In this document: positions 9,501 to 21,500 of the stretch, one piece after another
Layout: each line of letters begins with the position of its first letter
Position numbering within the stretch: position 1 is the first letter of the stretch
Assembly: GCA_000934455.1 (NCBI GenBank)
Contig: KN890994.1
Location: forward strand, 1 to 23,780
Origin: Apostichopus parvimensis
Taxonomy: Eukaryota; Echinodermata; Holothuroidea; Aspidochirotida; Stichopodidae
Direction of reading: 5' to 3'
DNA: 23,780 nucleotides
The notes under the pieces: generated by a model
What the model saw: only the letters and a program-made list of their open reading frames with translations
The model's database searches: none
What the model was told of the DNA's origin: nothing
Made by a program: the position numbers and the translations under genes

Positions 9501-12500
9501 CTCCCGTCGCTTTATATGCGTCGTAAAACCAACTGCTGATTATTATTATTTTTATTATTATTATTAATAAGCCTGCAGCTTCACTCCTTGGTGTTTGAAA
9601 ACCAGACAGGTTGCCCCTTCTTAAGTCATAATTTATGGCACAATTTCCATATCTTAGCACTGTGAGGACCTTCTTCATCTCAAAACTCAGACTGAAATTT
9701 ATCTATTTTGATCATCTAAGTGACATATCTATCCACTGGAGAAAAGCAACCTTGTTGTCTTTCTTCTCTTGAGTTTGCCTTCTATCTTTTATTTTCACTA
9801 TTTTGTTTGTAAAGTGAAGGGAAGGGATTTGTTTCTTTTTATAGTCAAATTCTCAAGTTCCGCCAACAAAATAATGTAAAAAAAAAACTTGTACACCAAC
9901 CTTCAATATTGCAATTCAATACACAAAATACATAGATACAACACTCTAGGAAATAATATAGAAAGAGTAAATTCACGTTGTCTTCACAAAGGCATAAATT
10001 AAGCACCTAGTGAGAAAAGTTTGCAAGCATTTTTGGGAGCCTGGGTCCTTTTTAGTTTTTTTTGTAAGTTTACCTTAAACAACTTTTTTGACATAAAATG
10101 GAAGAATTGGATTAAAATGGAGATTTATAATCACTGTAATTGGCAATACAGATCATTTACATCACTGTAGATATAACGACATCAGAAAATTTGCAAAGGT
10201 TAGCTATTAAGAAAAGTAATGGTATTTTAGATTCGTCACATTCTCTCGGTAACAACAACAAACAGTGACAAGATTAATTGGAAAGATTATGCTATCTGCA
10301 CACAACATTACTGTTCTAGCTTCTACTAAAGAAATCTTTGAAATGTCAATGTTGAGTCCTACACGTGATGTACATCTTCAGAGATTAAATTCTGACATTT
10401 CCGAAATAGGCCTCAGGTGTAGTAGACCTTGTGGCTATCAGATTGGGTGTTTGGATACCTTCCAATGTAGGAGGTTCATGAATAGCAGACAGAGAACTCA
10501 TGGCTACAAGGTTGGGTATTTGAATCCCTCCCAGTCTTAGGGCTGAATGAGTAGCAGACAGAGAACTCATGGCTACAAGGTTGGGTCTTTTTATCTCTCC
10601 CAGTCTTAATGCTGAATGAGTAGCAGACAGAGAACTCACGGCTACAAGGTTGGGTCTTTTGATCTCTCCCAGTCTTAGGGCTGAATGAGAAACAGACAGA
10701 GAACCCATGGCTTCAAGGTTGGGTATTTTAATCCCTCCCAGTCTTAGGGCTGAATGAGTAGCAGACAGAGAACTCATGGCTACAAGGTTGGGTATTTTTA
10801 TCNNNNNNNNNNNNNNNNNNNNNNNNNNNNNNNNNNNNNNNNNNNNNNNNNNNNNNNNNNNNNNNNNNNNNNNNNNNNNNNNNNNNNNNNNNNNNNNNNN
10901 NNNNNNNNNNNNNNNNNNNNNNNNNNNNNNNNNNNNNNNNNNNNNNNNNNNNNNNNNNNNNNNNNNNNNNNNNNNNNNNNNNNNNNNNNNNNNNNNNNNN
11001 NNNNNNNNNNNNNNNNNNNNNNNNNNNNNNNNNNNNNNNNNNNNNNNNNNNNNNNNNNNNNNNNNNNNNNNNNNNNNNNNNNNNNNNNNNNNNNNNNNNN
11101 NNNNNNNNNNNNNNNNNNNNNNNNNNNNNNNNNNNNNNNNNNNNNNNNNNNNNNNNNNNNNNNNNNNNNNNNNNNNNNNNNNNNNNNNNNNNNNNNNNNN
11201 NNNNNNNNNNNNNNNNNNNNNNNNNNNNNNNNNNNNNNNNNNNNNNNNNNNNNNNNNNNNNNNNNNNNNNNNNNNNNNNNNNNNNNNNNNNNNNNNNNNN
11301 NNNNNNNNNNNNNNNNNNNNNNNNNNNNNNNNNNNNNNNNNNNNNNNNNNNNNNNNNNNNNNNNNNNNNNNNNNNNNNNNNNNNNNNNNNNNNNNNNNNN
11401 NNNNNNNNNNNNNNNNNNNNNNNNNNNNNNNNNNNNNNNNNNNNNNNNNNNNNNNNNNNNNNNNNNNNNNNNNNNNNNNNNNNNNNNNNNNNNNNNNNNN
11501 NNNNNNNNNNNNNNNNNNNNNNNNNNNNNNNNNNNNNNNNNNNNNNNNNNNNNNNNNNNNNNNNNNNNNNNNNNNNNNNNNNNNNNNNNNNNTGAATAAG
11601 TAGCAGACATTGAACTCATGGCTACATGACTTGCAACAAAATGTTTCAATTAAAGTGACTTTTGGGTTTTTAAGATGGGTTTAATAATTATCCATACCTG
11701 TACAAATAGTCAATGTACAGCTATCCAGTGCTCTCTGCTAAAGGATCCATCTTCTACACATTACCCATTGAACCAATTGTTCCTCACACCTAGGACCGAG
11801 AGACTAGCTGTACGTGTTGTGCAGTAGCTGAGACACTCGATACAGTGTGTGGATAATTATTCTCCATAACAGATACGCTTCTTTAATTAAGCGAATATTT
11901 AATTCTTTAATTAAAATAGTCTAATTGAAACAGGATATTTCGGCTAAAGGCCTGATTTATCCGGTTTCCCAAGTTAAGAATCATTGCACGGGACCATCAA
12001 ATAACATCATAATCTCTGCCCTCGAGGTTACAATGTCTGATAAGATGCGAGAGAAACGTAGGAGAGTGCTACTCCAAATTACAATACATAATGAATAATT
12101 GTAATATCTCGTCGTAGTCGTTAAACCCTTTCTTTGGTCCTCTTTTTAAACTTGTTTTATGGCTGACTGACCTAGAAACCCTTCAAAAGGTCGCAAAATT
12201 GCCGATCAAGTTTCTTGACTCTTCACAAGTACTTCTCCTCTCAGAGCAGGGAATTTAGCCGGCGTTCTCTGACCTGAGGAACCGAGTGAATTGGCGCCAT
12301 ACAAGGCAGCAATGCAATGTACCTCGGTTAATTATCACAGGGTAACATAATCCACCCCAAAAAATTAGGGTCAACATTCTTAATATAGGAATCATCTCGG
12401 GAGTTGAACAGATCCTTGAGATACCTTGAGTTTCAAATAAATGTTCTGAAAGGGGTGACATTTTGTTAAGATACCTGAGCTCTGCGAATGTAGGCTAATG

Positions 12501-15500
12501 GCTCCTTGATATGCTCTGTGGTCACATCTTTGCTTCTAGCGTCGAACTTCTTAAGTAGTTGGCGGTAAACTTCGTTCTGCAGTTTTCGTGTCCAACCTGT
12601 TTTTGCCAGAAGAGAAAAGAGCAGACACATAGAATCATGGCATGCAGACATTAGCAATTTTACTTTCAAATTGACTGTCACGTCAAGCCGCAACACTGTC
12701 ATATTTCAAGGTGTCAGAAACCTAATTTTTAGACACGAACATGCATACTATTAAAGAGTAACTCAAGGAGGGTAAATATATCTGATAAAAATGCTGAAAA
12801 ATACTGCAATTAATACATATTTATTCAAAAACATATGTTCAATCCGAGGAAATTTTGCCTTAACTAAAGATAGCACCTACAGTAGTCTGTGTTTCTATCG
12901 TAAATGTCTCCTGCCACGAAAATACACTTAAGACCACAGAAATTAAAATGTTAATTAGCTGTTATATTATTACAAAGTGAATGTTTTAAAATACCAGGAA
13001 TGTCCATTTTTTATTTTTTTTTTATATATATATATAAACATTTAAAAACAAACCATTAACCTTGTCTACCATTCTGAACAATTTGATGACATCTGTGTGT
13101 AACAATAATAAGGCATTGGTTTCCTATTTCCCAATGCAAATTGGCGGAGATTAAGGTTCTAATTTCATTTAATATTGGTAATGATAGATTACCATGATTT
13201 CAATGTACCGGTTTCAAAGAGAAACAAAACTTCATATCCGGGAATTCTTAGAAAAGTGGGCCTGGCAAACAAATATCATATCGTCTTACGATTGTACTAG
13301 TTTTGATGGAAGGGAATGTGGGGAGTGGGAAAGTGGGTAAAACTTTAGTTTTCTTCAGTTTTTCTTAATAACTTCAAAAAGCAACTTTAACACTTATTTA
13401 ATACTTACACTGTTTGGGATTAATTGTGGCAAGATACATATATGTTTGTGGTCTCCCAGCATACTCTGCATTTATATGATACCTTACCCTCTGTCATTTA
13501 TACCAATCTCACAACAGAATATACCCTTCCTTCACCTTCTTTACTTGGAATTCAGGATCCATTGCATCCTACATTCACAATGGAATTTTTTTTTTTTCTT
13601 TTCTTTCTTTCTTTTTTTTTAGTCTCAGAGATTACTGGTCAAGATAATGACCCTTTCATAGCAAAGACCTGGTTCCTCATTGCCAGGCAGCTTGTCGGAA
13701 GGTGTGCTTAATAGCTCTCCGAGAGACTGCGACCTAGATTAAAGCCTGCAAGGGTATAGGGGATGCCAAAAAACATTCTCCAATTAATGATCCTCCCAGT
13801 ATGTGTACTGAGAAGTTATACACGGCTAAACTACAGATCAATATCCCACAATTTGGAGCAAGCTCTGGTGATTAGCCAGAAGCGGTGACTGTCAGAACAG
13901 AATGTTCGACTACAACTTCACTTGCATGAAGACACGCGTCGCTGACAAGCAGATAGGAAAGATTTCAAATTTTAAAAGATTATTAGATAAATATTATGAA
14001 ATATTGTTATTTAGAAAGATTTCCTGAAAGTTTTCACGACTATTTCTCGAGAGCTTAACATTTCTTCATCATGTTGAGAGGTGATTAAGGGATGGTCATA
14101 AAAATCAGACCAAAGGGTATCTCATTCATGTAATATGGTCCAGGATTAATGGTTGGGATGAGAGTGAACTCATGACACCTCATCTCCATGGTGTTATCTT
14201 TCCATCAGTCAATTTTGGTACATATTCAGTGGCTTGAAAAAATGGGGGCCTGCAGGGGCAGTCTTCAGATTTTTCAAATACTTGTTTCAAGTATATAGAC
14301 AGCATTGCCACCAAATTAGTTTCAAACCAGTGAATTCAGCGCTGGATTATATCTGATAGTCACGTAGGTGAGCCAAATGACAAAATAGGGGCCACCGAGG
14401 TCAAGATCCCATGGCCTCTGCAAATACTTCCAGGCAAGACTGTAGTACCAACCTTACACTTTTTCAAGTTGGGCCAGCAAATGTAGGTAAGGGGCAAGCA
14501 TGTATGGTAATAGAGTACCAGATGGTGTTAATCTGGCACAGACTTCAGGGAGATAACAAACCGTCCTGTGCTCCATCAATTGAGTTATTCATACTAAGTT
14601 TGTGGTGATCTCTATTTACCATTTTTGGGGGAGACAACGGAAGGGAGAAGGATGAGGAAGGGAATGAGAGATGGGGGAGGGGAGAAGGGAAGGGAAGAGA
14701 AGAGAAGGGGAGGGAAGGAGAATGAGGAGGGATGCAGTGCAAACGAAATTCACATCCCAATTCATTCCATGCAGGGAGATTTCTACAGAAACTTGGTGCT
14801 TACTGTCAATTACCTTAAATGTATTGAGCAAAATATAAGTTAGAGGCAAATGGCAAACTTTGTGATCCAACTTCCAAGTGACATTTTCCCAGTGGCTCTT
14901 TGGGAAATTTAAGTGGGTCATCTACCCTCAACTAATTAAATCCTTTTCAATCAAATATTTTTATCTTTGGAGACAATCAGCTTCAAGTTTAAAAGCCGCA
15001 TCATATCACAAAAGCAAAATGTACCGTAGTATTAACAGAACTTTCAACTTTTTAAAAAAAAATTCAAAGCCCCCAAATTCAGTAATCTAGGACAGGTAAC
15101 AACATAAATTCTTTAATTGAATCCAATCACATATTCCCTGTAAAAGCACGAGTGAAATTGTCTCCCAACTGAAAGGGTAAGTGTGAAAATTAGCGATGCC
15201 ATATTTTTCTGTCAATGGAGAGTGTCTGATTTTCAGAAACACTTTAACAGCATTATGTTCTGCCCCCAACACTCTCAAATGAGATAAGGGGTGTTGCCAG
15301 TGTCTATCAGTAGATTACAAATCCAGAAAACAATTTTCTACTAGGTTCTGCCAATTGGATTTGCGTAAATGAAAAAAAGCTCTTCCCCAAAACTGCAAAT
15401 TAAATCAGGGGGACATGTGTGTGAACTGCTGGTCGAAGTAAGCTTGTGATTCATACCATTCCAAAGGTTTGTTCATATCTTTCTCTTTGTACTTCTTATC

Positions 15501-18500
15501 TGTTTGCTTCTCGAAAGGTGAGATGAAAGCAGATCTATTCCATTCTTCATCAACATCAAATGAAATTCCTCCAGCCTTTTTTATTTCTCAGAACTACACC
15601 AAAACAAGTTTTTATTTTGAGCTCCTTAAATTCTGCTAGCCAAAATCCCCTCTATAGTTTTAGAGGTCATAGAGTTGTGAGAAGCAGCTCTCTCAGATCT
15701 GCGGTGAAAGTACAGAGTTGTCGAAAAATCTGTCGGACACACCGTCGGTATTAAAAGTTATATATGCCGGAAGAATTTGTGGAAAAGTGATTCGAGGGTT
15801 TGTACAGCAGTTTGATAATATGTTGTTAGTTTAGTGAAGTTTACTGTATTGAATAACAAGGATTCAATTATAGATACAGTCTGATATGTTTAAGTATACT
15901 CTAATGTACAAATTTAAAACAATTCTGGCTGTTTTTATGTATCACATCTACACACACTCCCCACCCCTTCCCCCCCCCCCATCCAGATTCTTTTTGGAAC
16001 AAAAGTACCAGATATAACATATTGCATAATACCCTAATTACGGCAGTTGCAATAAAATGGCATTCAAGTAAATATGACACGTATAGATACTGACATTCAT
16101 AGCATCACATAATCAAGTCAAAATAGGAAATTAAGATGTCAGAATTAATTTCTTAAAAATTATGTTTTCATGTTTACTTCTTTATGAAATAAAATTCAAC
16201 ACTTTAAGCATTTATAGGTAGAGCATTTTGTTCAAGACTTACGAAAACAAGTCACAACTGATTCCTCCCCGTAAACAGAAACAAACTTTATCATTAAATG
16301 TTTTAGAGGACAAAAAAGGTGACTTTTGGATTCCTTTTAACGAGAATCTGTTATCTCCATAAAAGACCCCCATCCATCGCTTCCAAAATGTTAGCATGCC
16401 CTACAGAAATGCCCTATACCACCAGATGATCACCTGCAGCATTTTACTCTGTCATGTTAGGTTTCAATATTGTTTGTTTGTTTATTTAGTTGTTTTGTCA
16501 CATAACCATTTACAATGTGACGAGAATATATATATATCACTCGCAAGACACTGAGCTTTACCTACATTCTCAGCATCAAAAGTGAAAATAAATAAATGTT
16601 GGTTTCATCATACAGGGACTGTAAACCATACCAAATTGTCCATTCACATCACCTTTTTTTTTCTTTTCTTTCTTAACAAAGGTTTGTGTAAATTATTCCC
16701 AGCTAAGAACTGGGGAGTATTAAAACACAGCATGTGTTGAACAAAGGGCAGCATTGAGCATTCCCCAGCTACTGTACTGTATGTCACTGCATGGTTCTAA
16801 TCCTTTAGATCTGTCTTCCTAAAGCATCTCTATCCATGTGGGCTGACAAGAACTGCAACTCTGTGGGTTGTTATTATCTATCTATTAATTGCTTACTCTT
16901 TAGCAATAAATTCCTTGAATGGGAGTTAAAAGATATAATCACTTTTCAATACTAAAAAGGAAAATAACTATGATTTTACAACATGAATATTTCAATCAAA
17001 TTACATTACCTGTCTTGGATAAACCTTCCTGAATATGTTGCTTCATTTGAGCTTGGTCACTATTTGAACTGCAAACCAGGTCCTGTGTATATGCAATGAA
17101 AAACCAATAGAGAAAATAAAAGCTTGTTCACCATAAATGCACATGATCTAAGGCATGCAAATTTAAATCATATATTTTAATATATGATTAAAAGAACCTA
17201 AAAAAAGAAAGGACATTTGCACAGAATTTCTACAATGTTCAGTGACATGTGGCAATCAATGAAATTTTTAATAAAAGAAAGTAATTAGTGTTATCTTCAT
17301 TTTAATAAAGATACCTGAGTATTTTAAGACAAAGTCCTAAAACCAGCCCTGTGTGTGTTCATTCATACCAATATAGCAAAGAGAGTTTCCATTCGCAGAG
17401 ACGCTAATTTAATTTGGGCTTTGTTTCTTCATATTTCTGTAAGTTTCAAATGTTATTTTGTCAAAATTACAGTCTTTTCTTGCCCAAAGAATATGAATCT
17501 TATCAAGGAAAAAGCCAATTGTAAGGTCTTTGTTATCCTTAAACAGACAAATGGATTTAGCTAAGAGGAATGACATGGGGGAGGAAAAGCTCATTAACTA
17601 TTTTCACTTTGTGTTTCTGCCAGAATAACTCCAATTCAATTTATTCTCGCATACTCCCATTTGGCCTCTGGAAAGAAATTTTAAGCATGCTAAAATAATT
17701 CACAGTTGAAACTCAATGCCAACAGAAGAGAGTTTTGCTGTAATTGAGGAGTCACTGAAACTGAGCTCAATCCGTTTTTTTTTTTCTCTGGTGCGGAGGA
17801 CCGCCGTTGATTGATTTTGATGAAGTGCGTTAGACGAAAAACTTTAGCGGAACAGGTGGGCATTAAGGGAGGAAATTGCGGCGACCTTCAGAGGTCATAA
17901 GCTTCAGTAGATATATATACTGTATGTAAACTCTCATGTGAGCACGTCAGGGGAAAAAATTCATTTAAAAGTTACGACATCGTCTCTGTGTTCGTTACGT
18001 GGGATAAGAAAGAGTTACTTTAGTTTGGCCATCGAACAAATTTATGCATCATTTTGGTTTATGAAGTACAGAAATACAGTAGGCTACCATCCACAGCCTG
18101 CCTGTGTACAAACATGGACAGAATTGTAATTTTAAATTTAGCTTGATATATATACTGTTAGAGGTACAAGAACATATGCACAATTCTAAAGCCCATTATT
18201 AATGAGGACTTTTGAGTTGTTGAGTAAAGAAAATTTACCATTTTTGATACCAAGATCTCATTTATAATGTACAGTAGGTAATTAGCTTGACTATATATCA
18301 TCTGGTTTCATATGAAATGACTTAAAACTTCAAAAAAGTTTTCATTTTAAATGTTTTACAAAATGGATTGATCATTGTACACTATCGTGATCATGCAAAG
18401 TGTCTGGTGAAAAAATCTTGAGGCTCGGAACAATTATTTTAATTACTCATTGCTTCACCTCCACTTGGTGCACAGCAGCACATACTCCATACAGTAGTAC

Positions 18501-21500
18501 AGTAGCAAGGATATGGAGTAGGTTTACTTTTAATGATAAGAGAAGAGCAGCAAATGCTAAGATTTTCGATTTGCATTTTGTGATTAAAACCATATTTTAT
18601 ATACTGTAATATTTTAAGAGTAGATTGTCACTATTAATGATTCCCTAATTAACATAATTTATACACTAAACTTGACGTCCAAACCAAACCAAAAAGGACA
18701 AATTCTTGATGCAACTCATTGATGATTGACTTGTAAGATGACTATTTGTAACATTAAAAACAAACCACAAATATTCATATTTACCCAACTAAAAGGAGTT
18801 AAACATTGTATGCAGTGTTTAAAGGGGAAGGGCACAAATATATGACTGAATTTGAGAAGATGTGGTAACTGCTTTTAGCAAAGTGAGGGGAGAGAAAAGG
18901 GGAAGGGCATACGTAATATATTTTAGACTTAACTACTAGTAATGATATAATACAACTATGTTCTGGGGCTAAAACGCCATTTGAATTTTACAGTTTTTGC
19001 TCATTTAAGTCATGTTCTAAATGTTTCTTCTTCTTTTGTTTTACTCCTTTCTGTTTGCATATTTTTGTTTTTTTCATTTTCTGTTTTTTTTTTCCTAACC
19101 TCACTTCTGTCTGTCTCATGTGTTTGTTTGTCTTCATCGAGAATGATATGACTTATCCAAGCATGATCATATGATACCAACATTTCTACATCGTACAAAA
19201 GCAAATCTTGAGCCCAACCTTAAAAGACAAAATGAATAAATAAATCAATAAAGTTAAAAAGAGTGACGCTGGAAGAGAGAGCTGTCCTCATTCTCCGTCG
19301 GCATTCACACGTGAGACAATGGAATCATCAATTTCATGATTTGTCTGTCACCTAGGCCATTAACGAGAACATTCTAAATGAAGTAAATGAGACCCAAACC
19401 AGATGCGAGATCTGTCGCCTTGATTTTATCATCATCATCATCATCATCATCATCTAGACTGTCCTGACGCTATGGTCAAATTCTGGGTCATGCTGTGAAA
19501 GTAACACCCTGCTTGCACAATTTATTTTTCTCCAAATCAATCAGAGGAGACAAGAGAGTGAGGCCGATAAAAGTTTTTTTTGTCTCTTTTTTTTCTTTTT
19601 TTTTAAGGTTTAAATTTGGCATTTCCAAACGACTACTGCCTCTCAGCAAAATGCAATTGAGCACTTGTTAACATGTGATGTATACAACAATGATGTACTG
19701 TACATATACAATATCAAGTGCTCTCTACAGAGATTTCTTTCATGTACTCTACAAATTTTGGGGTTTAATTTGGCACAAATCTGGTATTGACTGTACAATG
19801 AAATAGCGCACCACTGTTACAGTACTCTGCTTCTGTATTCTGATATAGATATTCTACATAAAACATCCTGTATAAATGTTTGCCATTTGTGTTATATTTT
19901 AGTATCCAAGTCATGTAGTATTATTTCCAGTAAAGATAAGGTAAGACACGATCCTGTTACGTTTTGAACTCTAGTTCCGATAATTTGCTTGATACCTGTT
20001 CAAGTGATTATTACTGTACAATCATACTAATACAACAAAGAAATAAGGGTGTCCAGGCGACAAAATGGTACAACTGGTAAGGATCTAATGGAACTTATTT
20101 ATTACATGATGTTTAGTGAAAAATGCCAGGAAGGTATGATCTCAGTCTGATAAAAAAATAGAATGTCATCTTCTTTGAGTAATAATCTATAAAACGTTTG
20201 GTAGGAAAATGTCGGCCAAATGCAGCCCTGACTATATATGATAATAAAATCAGATAGCAATGCAATACCCTAGCAGAATTGCAAGTGTTCATTTTAAATA
20301 ACAACACATAATTTGACAAATTTGACAACTTTTTTGAAAAAATGGGCTATTGTGTACAAGTGGTAGTGACACTGCACATACCTTTTAAATAAATTAAAAA
20401 AATTTAATAATGGTCATAAATTACTCACAACCAAAAATTTATACAGCTTAATAACTTTTTATTTGTAAAGTTTCAAATTTTGCAATGAATTTCAAAGAGC
20501 TCGGCAATATTATAATTGTTGTAAAAGTATGGTCTAGGATAATTCTGACTTTTATTTACTTTGGTGGATGGGGATGGAAGAGGGAGAAGGGAAGGGTTAA
20601 GGGGAGTAATACCTTAGCACTTCGGTGGTCACTAATTCTGAAGTAATTTTAACAATTGTACCAGGAGTGCCAAATGTGGTCATGTTGCAATCCCTAAGTA
20701 TTAATTATATGTAAGACTGCAATTTGTTACCTAAGTACCTTCTTAGATCATTTTAAATCCAAATGAAGGTTAACATGAGAGCCCAGACTCATTTTGTGAA
20801 TTGAGGTATAATTCCATTTCTCAGTTTTTAAGAGAAAGGAACTTCTGATTTTCGCTTCTGTTGATTATTTGAATTTTTGAAATGAAACTTTGACTAGTCA
20901 AGCTAGTCTTGTAACAAATTATCTTAAAATAGTACATTTTAGTATCACATAGAATCTTCAAATGTATTAGTATCAACTCAAAACCCTGCTTTAACTTCAA
21001 TCTGAGATAATACAATGTAATTATGGCAGATGGACTGTGATGGAGTTACATCATTTAGTGTACTTCATAAGAAAGGACCTACTAAAATGGTCAAAACTCT
21101 GGTGTCACCTGATAATTTCTTTTCTTGGTTGATTTCTCCTTCACTCAGTCATTATATGGCACTCAGTAAACTCAGACGGGGTGGTTATTGCAGCAATTGT
21201 CTTTCAGTGTGTGATACTAGTGGAAACCCTTCCAATATGAACAGCCACTAGGCAAGTATTATACTACTCATAATATATAAATATATACTTGTAATATCAT
21301 CAGGAATATGTATCTACCTCTTTGTACAGTTCCTGTAAAAGCTTGAAAATACAGACTTACTCTGAACTGACACAAAATTACTGTAGGCCTCGCACATGCG
21401 CCCAGGTTCGAGACTTGAAATTATGGTTAATATTAAAAACATTCCAACAGCCTTAAAACCTTATTAGGCTTCCTCCATTTTACAGGCAGCCCTAGCTACT

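Larger units (their letters stand above)
3013..12474 (-). other. TBC1D19 intron between exons 3 and 4
   Basis: This is a 9462 bp intron including 790 N, phase 0. It holds, in order, a degenerate minisatellite (3468-3735), a pyrimidine-rich stretch (4140-4205), a segment open on both strands (4269-4596), a foldback element (5970-7189), a miRNA-like hairpin (7701-7812), CRE and CTCF-like motifs (8533, 8869), a SINE (9300-9569), a 69-bp minisatellite around the gap (10407-11637) and a homeodomain-site-rich block (11760-12320). The stretches 4600-5960, 7190-7690 and 9570-10400 are AT-rich and I see no gene in them. Confidence 0.85.
12597..17009 (-). other. TBC1D19 intron between exons 2 and 3
   Basis: This is a 4413 bp GT-AG intron, phase 1. 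It contains a TA run (13024-13036), T-rich tracts (13587-13620), a homopurine tract (14627-14735) and a C-rich patch (15955-15985). I see no coding exon: open frames such as 13424-13711 on plus are low-complexity or lack family support. Confidence 0.85.

Noticed and set aside
10754-11649. Open frames of about 280 codons on both strands across the array
   Set aside because: They run through the N gap and consist mostly of undefined residues. Only the 69-bp repeat part is real.
13424-13711. 95-codon plus-strand ORF
   Set aside because: Carries a long phenylalanine run from a T tract and reads like chance translation.
14545-14921. Ser/Pro/Leu-rich minus ORFs and the matching Gly/Glu/Arg plus ORF
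   Set aside because: They are translations of the homopurine tract.
21030-21251. 73-codon plus-strand ORF
   Set aside because: Starts at a plausible ATG but has no family resemblance, no splice partners and ordinary intron composition.
21377-21412. GGTTCGAGAC resembling a tRNA B box
   Set aside because: No A box at the right distance and no cloverleaf could be drawn.
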